From: Takakia lepidozioides
Lineage: Eukaryota > Streptophyta > Takakiopsida > Takakiales > Takakiaceae
Direction of reading: 5' to 3'
Assembly (NCBI GenBank): GCA_030704615.1
Contig: CM060732.1
Span: 38,049,053 to 38,113,052 of the forward strand
Length of the DNA: 64,000 nt
Position 1 is the first letter of the stretch; each line of letters starts with the position of its first letter. Below, in pieces: positions 42,049 to 53,850 of this stretch. The notes beneath the pieces were generated by a model. The model did not search any database and was not told where the DNA came from. It was given only the letters and a program-made list of their open reading frames with translations. A program made the position numbers and the translations under genes.

Positions 42049-43618
42049 TCATGCGGCATCAACTTAAGCATCAACTTAAGGATGAGAATCTACGATAAGG
42101 GTCTGCGGCTGGAGCTCCCCCACGAAAGACATGAACCCCGGGCCAGATCCATCCATCCCTACTTGTACCGGGCTGGCACAGAGTTCCTTCCTATGGGTGC
42201 TGGGAAGACCCTTGGCAGAACTGCAATTCGACCCCAAGGAGTGGACTTGGACTTTCAAAAATTCGCCGGTCCCCTTTTTCGCTTACACCACTAGGAAGGC
42301 CTACAAGGCCTTGGCAGATCCTAAGCCTCTCCATGTCAAATGGAACACCAAATGGCAATCCTTTGGCTTTCAAAATGAAAACTGGAAGGCAATTTGGAAA
42401 TCCATATGGATAAAAACCAGGCCTGCAAAAATCTCTGCATTCCTATGGCAGATCGCGAATAGGGTACTTAAGGTAGGAGAATGGCTCCAATTCCACGATG
42501 CACTACTATGTTGTTGCTGTACCTCGGGATTGATAGAAACATTAGAGCACTGCCTTCTAGGATGCCATGCTCCAATTAAAGTCTGGAACGCAGTTAAAGG
42601 GCTCTACAAAGATTGGAATCCGTAGCCCTGTTACCCATACACCTCTGCTTAATTATGATATGAACTCCAAAGGACAGGCTCATGAATGTCCGGTCTTCGA
42701 ATGCTTGCGAGCCTCCACGCTATGGCACATATGGAAAGCGCGTTGTGCTTGGTCTTTCTCAGGGTCCACATGCTCTCTGTCAGTCTTGTTAGCTAGAATC
42801 TTCTGGGATCTGCAAATTGAGGCAAGAAAGGCTTGGATAAAGTTATGTGCAGACATTCAAAGAGCACCTCAATGTGCAGCAGCACTACATGCAGCCTTCA
42901 AGAACACCTGGGCCACCAACGGACATATCTGCAGTTCTCCCGATCAGTCAAGCTGCAACTGGACAACGATCCCCCCAGTCAGCTGGAGGAATCTCGGGTC
43001 GGCACTCCATGGCGGCATCCCCGGAATTCGATAGGGATATAAACTGGAGGCATATCAAGACAGCAGCCAGGCTGAGATTCCGATAGTCATCGTTCTTGCC
43101 ACCTTCTCGCTCTCATAAATTTATATTCAGTTGATTTTGCATGCACAATCACTCAACTACAAAGCCTTTGGCAGGCGAGGCTTGTCCGCCGCGACCCCCT
43201 AACAGCATAGCATAGGATTCTAGCCCTAGTTTTCCTTGCTGTATCTCTCCGAAACAGGGAAGAAAGCATCCGTGCAGGATGGAGGCCATAGGGCCGTTCT
43301 TTAGCACTTAGCTGCTTTTACACGATGCATCCACCCCATATGGATGATCCATCTATATGATCCATCCACCCCATAGGTTTAAGGTTCCAATCAACTCTTC
43401 AAGAGAGGGTAGATCCATCTATCACTGATTACAGTGTGTGTCCTTCTCAAGCGAGGGTAGTTCAATCTATCACTGACTACAGTGTGTGTGCCTACATGGC
43501 GAGTCATAGGGGTTTTAATTTTTTTCCCCGACAAATAAACTTAATAAATACCCAGGGCTACTACCCCTTTCCCTTAAAAATAATTTTTAAAATAAAATAA
43601 AAAATAAAAAATAAAAAA
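42049..43618 (+). mobile_element. 5'-truncated LINE with 93-bp target duplication
   Basis: The insert begins with 43 bases copied from the sequence just left of the target (42050-42092 against 41929-41959, with CATCAACTTAAG doubled). LINE coding sequence follows, and the insert ends in an AAAAT-rich tail (43580-43618). The coding part (42131-42625) contains the zf-RVT region: WKSIWIKTRPAKISAFLWQI, then CCCCTSGLIETLEHCLLGC. After a frameshift near 42600-42625 a C-terminal domain follows to 43034 (FECLRASTLWHIWKARCAWS). RT itself is missing. Exact flanking duplications of 93 bp are unusually long for a LINE. Confidence 0.8.
42131..43034 (+). pseudogene. LINE ORF2 C-terminal relic (zf-RVT)
   Basis: The first frame (to 42625) carries the helix and Cys/His cluster that follow the RT domain in plant L1-type LINEs: FLWQIANRVLKVGEWLQFHD, CCCC, H and C in EHCLLGC. 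The second frame (42567-43034) carries the downstream IWKAR helix and a Trp-rich end. The frames overlap, showing a one-base slip. The 5' truncation removes endonuclease and RT. Confidence 0.65.
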
Positions 43619-43711
43619 TCTAAGGTGTCATCCTAACAGCACCACTATTGGTGCATTTGAACTTCAAATGAGTAGTTTCTCCAACAATAACTTTCTTTTG
43701 ATAATCAGATT
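43619..43711. repeat. Long target duplication, right copy (93 bp)
   Basis: Exact copy of 41956-42048, directly after the A-rich tail. Confidence 0.9.
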
Positions 43712-43889
43712 GTCTCTGATTTGATAGCAAGCTGGTCACAACAACGACTTCCACTTTGATATGAACAAAGTCTCAATTCGACCAAGGGAGCACATGCTGG
43801 AGGCCACGACTGTATACATCTTCTTTAATCAAAAATTACTATTATATGAATATGCATTAATAGCATTGTTGGACTCTTGATTGTTTTCA

Positions 43890-43925
43890 TTGAAGGAGGG
43901 TGTTAGAAACCAATTCTATATTCAA
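43890..43925 (+). repeat. Possible polypurine tract and LTR start of a plus-strand copia element
   Basis: GAAGGAGGG followed by TGTTAGAAACC is the usual end-of-element arrangement of plant copia elements. No credible pol frame precedes it, and the LTR end is not visible, so this is a suggestion only. Confidence 0.3.
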
Positions 43926-45660
43926 CATATCATATGGTGAATCTTGAAAGGACACAACTCAGGACAAGAGTTATGATTTGTGCGACTTAGAGCGTCCTTC
44001 CATGTGGGGGGAGCCCGCCCGTTTGCCTACCGCATGGAGAAAATAGTCGGGCTCTCGAGCGCGTTTCCACTTCTATGTAGAGCTCGGCGACCGGGTGCTT
44101 CCTTTGGACTTTAGCATGAGGTGGTAGGGACACTGCAGGTAAGCGTGACTTTTAAGTGATGTGGCACGCAAGTACATGCTACAATCAATTCGCGATACAC
44201 GGCGGACGAGCTCTCTTCCCATTTTATGGGGCTGCGCTACCGACACCGGAACTCGTCCACCGGTCCCGCCGCCCCATGCATGGAAGTGAGAAGTGTACCC
44301 CGCCATTTTTGTCCAATAGTGGGCCGGGTACATGGAAGGCTGCTCTTGACCTATTGGTTGTGTCAGTCATGACTCTTCACATGTCCTAAAGTGAACAAAG
44401 GTTAATTATAAGTTACTCTCTCTTTCTCAAATTTCTACTAGCTAGAACACAGAGCTCTCCAAATCTTTATCTTTGCTTTTATAGCTTCCAAACATAATGT
44501 ACCGAAAAATACTCTAACTTGCCTACATGGCAATTAATAAGCTCGGTCAAAACTTGGAGAAAATTGATAATACAAAGAAAAAATTATTTACTTGACCAGT
44601 GTGAGTATGTATGCTTATATTCTGATAATCTTGAGGAGTTTGATACGTTCAAATCTCTCAATTGTAGTGACAGTCCTATTCATCTTATGAATCACCATCT
44701 TTTAGGAGTCAAAACTTAAAAATTATGATGGGTCAAACTAGAGATTACACTAGAGATGGGTTACACCTTTTTTGTTAGATCAAGTAGAGGATGGGATCAG
44801 GACTAATTCTGTAGTTCAAGAAATTAGGCTTTATTAAAATATAATGGAATAATAGAAGGTGGGTGGCCTTGCAAGTGCTTGTAGGACTTGTGGGGTCAAA
44901 TCTATAAAGGTGCATGTTGGGTATCATGCATTATAGCCAAAAGGCTGAGAGCACATTGGATTTAAATCCAATGTTGTACGGTCATGACTCATGCCTAAGC
45001 TTTTCAGATTATAGCTACAAATTAACCCTTCAAGGACCAAGGGTCGCAAAAGTATTCTAGGTTTGCACAAAGGAGAAAGGGTGCGCCCAGTTGTGCACAA
45101 CTGTTGGTCGGATCTATACATGTACCCCTTTACAAAAGGACACAAAGAGAAGTCAATAGTCAATAGTCCTACCACCATCCAACGCAACCTTTGAACATCT
45201 TTTGAATATAATCTCGAAATAAGAGCTTAAATGGGTTCCTTACCTTTTAGCCTTAAATGCAAATTCGCAAACTAATTCACGAACTCCACAAGCAAGTGAG
45301 AAGTCCAAGGGCACTGACTCATTATGGGGGTGGCTACATCCATTATAATGAGAGACTAGAGATCATATGTCCTAGAAGGAAAACTGAAGAAATAATTAGT
45401 GTTACATATGTAAATTGAAGTATTTGTTTCAACATCCAGTTTGATGTGACCTTGCTTTTGGGGACAGTGCCCGTTCACTTTAAGGGTTACTAGGTTTAAC
45501 AATGCAGGTGGCACTTACAGCACCGAGTTGCAGTTCAATCATCTTCAATCTTTCTCAATGGACCTAGCCGATAGCTAGAACCTACAACTATTTTCTCTAG
45601 GATGACGACACATATCATATTATTGCCAACACTGTCAGAAATATTCTCCATGGATGCATA
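43926..45660. other. No gene seen
   Basis: Low-complexity AT-rich and single-copy-looking sequence. Part may be the LTR that starts near 43900. No frame above 90 codons has a recognisable motif. Confidence 0.4.
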
Positions 45661-45702
45661 TATATAGTGAGTCTCAAAGTCCTGCTATCCAGGACTAACC
45701 AA

Positions 45703-47304
45703 ATGCAATCCACAAATATGTCAACTGAGAATGCGATGCCAGAAGTAGAATTATTTCATGTACACACAGACACAAGAGAGCAATTTGTGAAAAGAAACTC
45801 AAGACTTCCCAGAACATCAAGGTCTTCACGCCGAGGATCTGCACATTGGTCAGAATATAAAATTCCTGGGAACCAACGTGTTCGTATAAATCGCCCAGGA
45901 TTGGCACCCGCAACAAACTCTAGACTTACATATACTTCTCGGAGTGTGGCAGGGTCAAGGAGTAACTCATTCCGTGACATCGAGTCCAAGAAAAGCTCAC
46001 AATGGTTGCCTCAGAAATTGTTATATTGCCTTCTTTGTGGGAGTCCAGGACACCTGGGGCAGGAATGCGACCGTAGTAATGGGTATAAATATTCCAGATC
46101 CAACAACAGAAATAGTCAAAGTGTTCGAATGGATGTCGTTGACACAAATGGAATCATGGCCCGAAGTGATCATTCAGGCCAGGGACTTGATGAAGACTAT
46201 AAACGATGGACCTTAAATGAGGACTTTATGATAGCAGCTACTTCGATGATGGATCTAAAAGAGCTTGCCTCAATATGTGGTGAAGGTAATGGTGATCAAA
46301 CCAACATCCTAGTCAGGACGTACTCAGACACTTGTAGAAAAACTAAGCCTTGTCAACTCGTAAGTAGAAGGAAATCTTTATCTACTCTTAGTCCAAATAG
46401 GTTTCGCAGTGTTAGACAGCTCGATCCGATCATACAGGGCGAAATCAACGATTCGGAGTTGAGCCAACTACCGTACGGCTATAATTGCGGCAGCCCAACA
46501 CGTCGTAGTGGGGATTGTCATACTAATCAAGCACATTGTGACTCCCAAGTGTTAAGACCTAGATCCACTCCAAGAGCATCCAAACAATGCGCACAAGTGC
46601 GTTTTCGCATCAGGACACCAAGGGAGGGATATCCTGCATATGAGGATGTTAACTTAAAAGGTGAACCCGGATTGGCTGTGGGGTCAAATAAGTTATCAAC
46701 ATCAGCTACTTCAGTTACGGATTCCGATGAGTCCGTAGCCATCATATGGGGAAAAGTAAACGATGTGGAAATAGCAATGTTACTGGACACAGGATCCTCC
46801 ATCTCTGCAATTACAAAAAGCTTTGCACACAAGTTGAGGCTGAAGACATGGTATACCAAAGATACTTTGGTAGTCACTCTAGCTAATACATATGTTGAGA
46901 AGTACCCAGAGCGCACATGCATGGTTCATCTGCAAATTGGGGACCATGAAACTTATGAGGAACTAAATGTTCTCCCTGGTCAAATATATAATGTTACTCT
47001 CGGAGAAAATTGGCTTAAGCGTCATAAGGCCATTTGTGACTATGGGTTGGACCTAATGCGATTGCCTGGCTCTCGTCCAATTAAGATGGGAACCCCTAGT
47101 GCACCCCTTTTACCTGTATGCATATGTTCATGTTCTTTGCGGGCTGAGAGATCTGCAATGGCAAAGAAGTCGGGTGGGAGAAAGACTACAAAACATGCGG
47201 CGCAGTGCACTGAGCTGCAGCCTTACACAAATCGTATCCCTCCCAGTCTCCGCACATCGCTTTGTCTTGGAGATTGGCTTCCACCCAACTTAAGAGCATA
47301 CTGA
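45703..47304 (+). CDS. Zinc-knuckle and retropepsin protein, long intact ORF
   Basis: The frame is open from 45667 (GTG); the first ATG is at 45703, giving 533 residues. An Arg/Ser-rich N-terminal part precedes a CCHC knuckle, CLLCGSPGHLGQEC (about 46027-46068). A second degenerate Cys cluster (NCGSPTRRSGDC) lies near 46480. The aspartic protease motif LLDTGSS is at about 46780-46800 (catalytic Asp codon 46786), followed by NVLPGQIYNVTLGENWL and CDYGLDLMRL, the end of a retropepsin fold. It belongs to the Ty3/gypsy gag-protease type. No stop or frameshift over 1.6 kb, yet no RT follows. It is either a truncated element or a domesticated protease gene. No capsid-like segment is obvious. Confidence 0.65.
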   Translation: MQSTNMSTENAMPEVELFHVHTDTREQFVKRNSRLPRTSRSSRRGSAHWSEYKIPGNQRVRINRPGLAPATNSRLTYTSRSVAGSRSNSFRDIESKKSSQWLPQKLLYCLLCGSPGHLGQECDRSNGYKYSRSNNRNSQSVRMDVVDTNGIMARSDHSGQGLDEDYKRWTLNEDFMIAATSMMDLKELASICGEGNGDQTNILVRTYSDTCRKTKPCQLVSRRKSLSTLSPNRFRSVRQLDPIIQGEINDSELSQLPYGYNCGSPTRRSGDCHTNQAHCDSQVLRPRSTPRASKQCAQVRFRIRTPREGYPAYEDVNLKGEPGLAVGSNKLSTSATSVTDSDESVAIIWGKVNDVEIAMLLDTGSSISAITKSFAHKLRLKTWYTKDTLVVTLANTYVEKYPERTCMVHLQIGDHETYEELNVLPGQIYNVTLGENWLKRHKAICDYGLDLMRLPGSRPIKMGTPSAPLLPVCICSCSLRAERSAMAKKSGGRKTTKHAAQCTELQPYTNRIPPSLRTSLCLGDWLPPNLRAY

Positions 47305-47896
47305 ACAGACTTGTACACAATGAGTTGCATCACCACAGCTATGACGTCTTTGAGCTGTATGTCTTTTGTGATCATAACTCAGCAGTCTTCCTTCAAATTC
47401 GAAGTCATCTACCTACTTGAATCAATGATAGAGATCCAAACAAAGCTGAGATGTGGATGCTTAGAACTTAATTCGCATATGTACATGAGTAATTTTTTAG
47501 GACAATTGTGCAGTGGTTTTGTCCAGTCATATTTTTTACACATATGGAAAATAATTGTACCACAAACACAATGAGGCTTCCAAGTCCAACCCGCAAAATT
47601 CGTATGTAATTAGGGTGCCACTAATTCATGTTTTTTGCAAAGAATCATGCATTCATTTGATGAAAATTATATGTCAGATTTCATGTGCACAACATGCAAA
47701 TTGAATGTATAATCAGAATAAGAAAGAGAAAATCACAAATCTTTACATATTGTAAAGCAATTAATTAACCGTGCAACTGCATTATCATTACGAGTTGACA
47801 AACTAGCAAGGTACCACAATAATAAGATGCAGATTTTTATCCAATACATGCATGTCTACAAGAATATGGGAAACTAATTAGGTTCCATTCAAGTCC
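47305..47896. other. No gene seen
   Basis: Short frames only (longest 87 codons). The reverse transcriptase expected after a gypsy protease is absent here. Confidence 0.45.
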
Positions 47897-47899
47897 TAA

Positions 47900-48358
47900 G
47901 AGCATCTCCAACGGTGGCCTCTAAATCTGCCCCGCTATTGAAGCTATGGCGGCCCACTTGGTGTGTCTCTGAAAATGAACCGTAGCTATGGCCCACCCAT
48001 TCACATTAAGTTCTCCCCTCCATAACAAGCACAAGCCACGTGTTGGACGTGGGTTGTGTGCACATACTGCGTGTTGCGCGCTGCCATGAGTGACACAATG
48101 ACCTTGAGAATTTGGTCGAGCCCATGCCGCGTGTTGCCATCGCGAGCTCCTAGACAGTCAACATTCATTGACTTCCGTGTGCCGAGCATGTGCAGCCCTG
48201 CATCCTCCAAATTGGTGGTAATGTTTGGGATTTTACGGGGGGCTGGTGGCTTAAGTGCCGTGCATGGTGACCGCTGGGGTGCAACTTCGAGCAACTTCAG
48301 CGACGGCATCTGCAGCTTGTCGTTGCAGCGCGGCATGCCGTGACCGCTGGAGATGCTC
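47900..48358. mobile_element. PIF/Harbinger-like MITE
   Basis: Ends GAGCATCTCCAACGGT and, on the reverse strand, GAGCATCTCCAGCGGT (15 of 16 identical), flanked by the 3-bp duplication TAA (47897-47899 and 48359-48361). Length is 459 bp with no transposase. TAA/TTA duplications and this size fit Tourist-type non-autonomous elements. Confidence 0.8.
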
Positions 48359-48361
48359 TAA

Positions 48362-51300
48362 GTTACCTGTATTGGGTCATTCATAGAGAAATTGCAGTCT
48401 ACCCTCTATATATGTTATATCTCGGGAAGTAGAAAAAATGTAACACATATAGGTATTTAACATCATAATGTACTGTATATATAGAATAGCTACACAAAGC
48501 TTGAAAACCAAAACCTTTAACCACTTCTGGAAAAAAAGAAATTTGAGTTTGTATATAAAAAACTTAAAAGGCTCGTCAACAACAAAGTAAAAATCCCAAT
48601 GTACATTTCATTAGCTGATTATTTTAATAATCTCTATACATTAGTGAATTAAAGAGTTTGATGATCCCCATGTTAAGTAAGGGTTATAAATACCAAACAC
48701 GTTTAATGATATATATCATGATCTTAGACTAAGTATCTTGTCATACATCTATACATATATGCATTTGAAAGAAATTAATATTTATTATGAATTGAGTAAG
48801 AAAACATCGATCATAACACTTAATATGTACAACCAAATGGTAATTCAACACTTTTATCACCAGACGAACACCTTCGCCCAATTCTCTTTTTCCGTACCAT
48901 GCACTGCATAAGTGCAGGTTGGATCAAATGTTGGGTTTGTTTTACACCAGATCAGGATCTCTGACAACACCTCCATCCTCATTCTGCAGAGTTTTGAGGA
49001 TGCCTATGTGGAGTTAAAGCATCCATGTGTCGCCTTAAAACCTACGCCCGGAAGGAAGTAAGGCCGACAGTCCATCGTCCATGCGTTGATGATGAGTTTC
49101 GGGACCTGAAACCCTTCCGTTGGCAGCGCAAATGCCTTGGCGATGTATTCATCTATCAGCTCTATTGGCTGACCCTTCCAAAATACAGACTTTAACTCAT
49201 CATTGCAGGAAGTAATCATCCTCACGATGTCTACAAGTTCCACTTTCTTCCAATCTACCTCGAGGACGAAAGCTCGCATCTGTCAAGCTCAAAAGTTTCC
49301 GTCTCATTTCTAGGACTTTGTCGTATCCGTGCATCCATGATTCTAACCAGAAACAATCTTGGCAATTTCTATCCCAACTCCTTACCTGACATTTCTATTC
49401 ATTTGAAGATGGTTCAGGTTCCAAATTTACTTTTTTTAGGGGGCCCTGCTTGCATAGCCCACCAAAGTAAAAGCCCATTTTTTCTTTTCTTATAATGTCA
49501 GTTTAGATAATGCATTGGGTGCCAACTATGTGTGATTTTGGGCTTGAGTCCTGCTACCTTGAACTTGGGCGGTATTATAATATCCCATTTCATTAGGCTT
49601 TGCCCTTGAGCCTTGTGCTTGACACCTGTGTCATGTCACTTAAAATGAAGAGGGTAGTTTTTCATCTCACTGTAATTAAGGGCCTGATTAGTGAGCTGTC
49701 AATACTCTAGGTGGTTTTTTCTAAAAAATTCAAAAATGCTTGCTTTGTAAAATCTTCTAGAGTAAAACGTTGATAGCAATAAAGAGGATTAATAGATATG
49801 GATTAAACAAATGGAGGGTAGAAAACATATTTGTTTTTTTCTAACAATGATGTTGTTTCATGTTGCCACACATTGTGGAAGTGGAATAGAACATCTTGAG
49901 AGCATCATAATCCTTGAAGAACATGTCAAGATTATAAATTTTACTAAGTATTAGTTTCTATTTCTAGATAGAGTTCTATAGTATCTGCATGCAGTTTCGT
50001 CCCACTATTAGGGTACTGCCTAACCCAATCCACATAACACATAAACACCATTTTTGACTCACATCCTATGGACTGACCCTACCCACTCATATTCATGCAT
50101 TGTCTGTAACCTCATGATTGCCTATCTCAACAAAGAAGCATAAAGACAGAGAAACTACACACCCAAATGTATATCCAATAATAAACAAAATGCAACATCT
50201 TGTCCACAATCTCTCTAACCACTTCTTGACCTCCAAAGTAATCCCATATGTCCAATTAAATCTGACAAACGTTGCGATTACACTCAATACATAGAGAACC
50301 AACGAAAACATCTCTTTTGGTCTCAACTCTATCCATGTTTTGCCCCTTACATACAACCAACCCCCGACCCACTCGAGACACATGGTAGGGGCGCCCCCAC
50401 CCTTCATGACCCCCTCTGCTACACGCCTGCCGTAGGCACATGCGCGCGCATTGAAGATGCTATTATCTTTCAAAGAGAAGCGAAATTTGAAAAGTCATGA
50501 TGGATATCAGTAAAACTCATCAAATACTCAACATGGGCTTCCCAAGTTATTTTAATTGGACGATTTTTCATTTCGGTTATATCGATTCCAAAGGGAAATG
50601 ACATTGAAAACATGCACGCAATTAGTTTTAACTTTTGGGTTTGCGTATATGTTTGTCATTTCGGTTTGTGCATTTCTCGGACAAGTCATTCAGATTGTTG
50701 GTGTGGGCACTGGGATCATTGTTCAAGCAGCATTATGCCAAGAGATTAAAATGACCGCTGAATTGGTGGACAAGGTGTCGAAAGAGGTGAATATTACAAG
50801 GGAAAAGCATCTCTCCCCTTATGTTGTCCTCAATGCGAAGGGGATAGATGAGACGGTGGAGAAACATCAAGATCAAGGCAAAGATGTGGATGAAGGAGTT
50901 GAGCCAATAGACAGTGGAGTAATGATGGAGTTACGTGCAGGACATACAGCAACAGTCCAAGTCTAAGGAGTATTCTACGGCCCAACAATGCATACCCAAA
51001 ACCAGCAGCAATCGCTGCGTATGAGCCGCAACACAACCTTCCGTATCATGAGACATAACCAAGCAGTATGACATACATACACAAACCTTACGCACACTAT
51101 GAAAACAGAAGGGTTTTCTTTCATAAACATAGGTACATGCCAAGGTCGTCCCATAAGGCCATACCACCCCACATTTGCTACTCCTCTGTGTGTATGCAGC
51201 TCCACACCATGCTAGTGCCCAAGGGGTGCCCAATTCAACTATGCTTTGACACCATACTAATTATAGGTATTTTGGCCCCCACAGTGTTATAACTCCCATC

Positions 51301-52635
51301 ATGCGCCCCACGCGCATTTGTACCATCTACTATGCAGAATCTACACATTGTCACGAACCGATATCCAAAACTTAAATCTCTTAGGAACGAAATGAGAAAT
51401 ACGCCCATTTGACCCAAACCCTTTGATGACGAGGTTGACAAGTTGCCCGCATCCTCGTCATCACAGCTCGTACATGGTGACATTCAAACCTATAGCCTCA
51501 ATCCTTCCACAATATCCTCAACTTACCAATCAGAGCTGCCACAAGCACATGCCTAAAAAACATCCATCCTGTGGCCATCCAGTCTCTCACAGCTATTATT
51601 ATTAGCAAAAGCAAATTCGAGCACAACCACTAGTCTTTGAGCAATATGACTGTATCTATCGGACCCACCCTCAAAAAAGGCAATAGTCGAAAGGCAAAGT
51701 GGCTCCCAATTACGCCGGTCTGGCTGACCCTTTTCTCTCTATTGTTTTGAAATGTAGTGTTTCTTATGGATATTGGTCATGATTGTGTGCGAATTTGATC
51801 TAGTATATGATAATCATTTGGGGCTGATGCTTGTACATCTTTGAAGCTAATCTACAAGTAAACGAGTTCGAAAACTATCTCAAGTGATTATATTGCTCAG
51901 CTTTAGGGGCTTTCATCTAAAGTGGTTAGGACTATTTCTTCATAGTTGTGGCATATTCACGAACGCCTCTCCAATGACAAACAATATGCATGTCATTTAT
52001 TTGTTCATCACACTGGTGCCTCAATAATTTGGTTTTAATTCAACCATCTCTTAACACGATGGATCTTGCATTGGATTTTTTGTGCTTTTCAGCCTCTGGT
52101 TTCTTTGTCTCAAATTGAATTATGCACTTCGATTCATCTTCACATGATAGTTGTGGTGGGCTAGAATATTAACCGTTAATCACTGTTGTTGACTTTTTTG
52201 AAAAATGATACCTCTAACATGAAAAATACCTATAAAATCCAGAAATACACGTCCAAAAATACAAATGACCGTATGATGTTGCACACTATGCATATGCTCA
52301 CAAATTTGCAAAACCATTAGGCCTATCTAAAAATCCCACCGTTGGAAGTGAGGTTTTGTTTTACCAACTTCACCGTAGGATAAATTTAGGTTTATATAAG
52401 GTTTGGTGATTCCTCAATGCCATGGTGGTCCCACCCACTTTTCTCACTTGTATGGAGGGGAAGAGCTCCATATATATGGTGCATTTATAGCCTGAAAACC
52501 TGACCTCTATCTCCCTTCGCTTCACATTAGTTTTCATCTTATCCAATCAACTGTGCACTAAATGGTCCCATATAATGTCAGGGGCCTGTGATCCAATGTG
52601 CTAAAAATTATGTGAAACCATGATCCTGAATATAT
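48362..52635. other. Mostly empty; three weak frames
   Basis: AT-rich intergenic sequence. Candidate frames: 49004-49279 minus (91 codons from ATG, VLEVDWKKVELVDIVRMITS, unrecognised); 50093-50473 minus (126 codons); 50556-50966 plus (136 codons, hydrophobic helix then acidic tail KHQDQGKDVDEGVEPIDSG). None shows a domain I can name. The third may be an exon end but has no supporting neighbour. Confidence 0.35.
50556..50966 (+). CDS. Unrecognised 136-codon frame with a membrane-like helix
   Basis: Residues about 20-60 form a hydrophobic stretch (LVLTFGFAYMFVISVCAFLG, IVGVGTGIIVQAAL). A charged region and an acidic tail follow. The stop is followed by text suggesting a continued frame in another phase. 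Could be a membrane protein exon, a relic or chance. The first codon is not ATG. Confidence 0.2.
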   Translation: MDDFSFRLYRFQREMTLKTCTQLVLTFGFAYMFVISVCAFLGQVIQIVGVGTGIIVQAALCQEIKMTAELVDKVSKEVNITREKHLSPYVVLNAKGIDETVEKHQDQGKDVDEGVEPIDSGVMMELRAGHTATVQV

Positions 52636-52643
52636 GAAAAATC

Positions 52644-52972
52644 CAGTGTTAGGCGGTTATTTGATTTCTTTTATAACCTCTGGTTCCGGTTTTTACAAAA
52701 TCCTACGATCAAAGAACCTCCGGTTTCGGTTTTTTCATATCTTTTTTATGGCCTCAAAGAACCTCAAAGAACCGGCGGTTTTCATCAAATAACCGGCGGG
52801 TCTTTGATGGATCTTTGACGGTTTTCAGGCTGGTTATTTCAAAACTACATAATCGGCGGATATGAACCTTTGCCGGTTCTTTGGTTTTTTGAGAACCGCG
52901 GTTATATATCCATATAACCTTCTTGATAACCTCCGGGGGTTGGTCGATGAATCAAAGAACCTCCCAACACTG
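52644..52972. mobile_element. hAT-like MITE
   Basis: Ends CAGTGTTAGGCGGTTATTTG and, reverse strand, CAGTGTTGGGAGGTTCTTTG, matching at 20 of the first 23 positions. It is flanked by 8-bp duplications GAAAAATC (52636-52643) and GAAAAAAC (52973-52980), one mismatch. The inside is filled with CAAAGAACC/GGTTCTTTG and AACCGGCGG words, typical subterminal transposase sites. Length 329 bp, no ORF. Confidence 0.8.
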
Positions 52973-52980
52973 GAAAAAAC

Positions 52981-53629
52981 ATCAATGGATTGAGCAACTG
53001 ACGCAGCCCATTTTGGGCTTCATGGGCATTTAGAGATCAAAACCTTTGACAAAATGCATGTGTTCTACACATACCATACTTGCCTATGTAGTTTGTCAAG
53101 CGTCTGCCGGAATAGTTATTTTTTCTTGAAAATGAGGTCCGGCAGTCTTTTTCGAAATTTTTGTATTTCCAGCAGTTTCAGTATATATACAATTCTAGCG
53201 ACGACCGCAGGTCGGAAGCTAGTTTAGCGTAGAGCAGGAATAGGGTGCCATAGTGCCACGTTTTTGTTGCCAGGTCATCGTCGCCACGTTTTGTCGTCAA
53301 ATTCTTTGGAATCTGCCCGAACTACCCGCCCGGAAAACGCCAATAGAATTTCGCGCCAAGTGTTTCGAAACTGCCCAAACTGCCCCGTTTCTTGATTTCT
53401 TGAACCGCAGGAGGGGTTTCACAGGCTGATCGCGATTCGCAATGGAGACGTTCAGAGATTATGAGTACGCAGCAGGACAACTGCAATCGCAAGGTGTGGC
53501 TTTTCTTAATGTATGATGTGAAGAAGTTTTGCCATCCTGCAAATAGGGGCTCTTAGTACCCTGATTTGGTATTCTTCCTGATGTTTACAAGGTTCGTGGG
53601 AGAATCAGCTTGGTCTTAGCAAGCCATTT
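52981..53629. other. No gene seen
   Basis: Sequence between the MITE and the first copy of the local repeat family. No coding evidence. Confidence 0.45.
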
Positions 53630-53850
53630 TTCAATCTTTGCCTGCTCAGCTGCACCGTGGTGGTTCTCACATACAATCGGATTACCTGACTATAGACACA
53701 AGCAGCACACAAAGGTCCTTTTGGGTTGATGGTCGGCCAAATCCTCCATGGGTCATGACACAAGGTCAAGGACAATGTGGTGATGGCACCTTCTTCTGCG
53801 ACCTATTTCAGCCTGTTTTGCCCTCTCATCAGACTCGGCCCTGACAAGCT
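53630..53850 (+). repeat. Local dispersed repeat R, copy 1
   Basis: About 210 bases closely related to 56337-56560, and in its second half to 55200-55305. Shared landmarks are CTGCTCAGCTGCACC, TTTTGGGTTGATGGTCGGCC, CAAGGTCAAGGACAATGTGG and CCCTCTCATCAGACTCGGCC. Confidence 0.8.
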
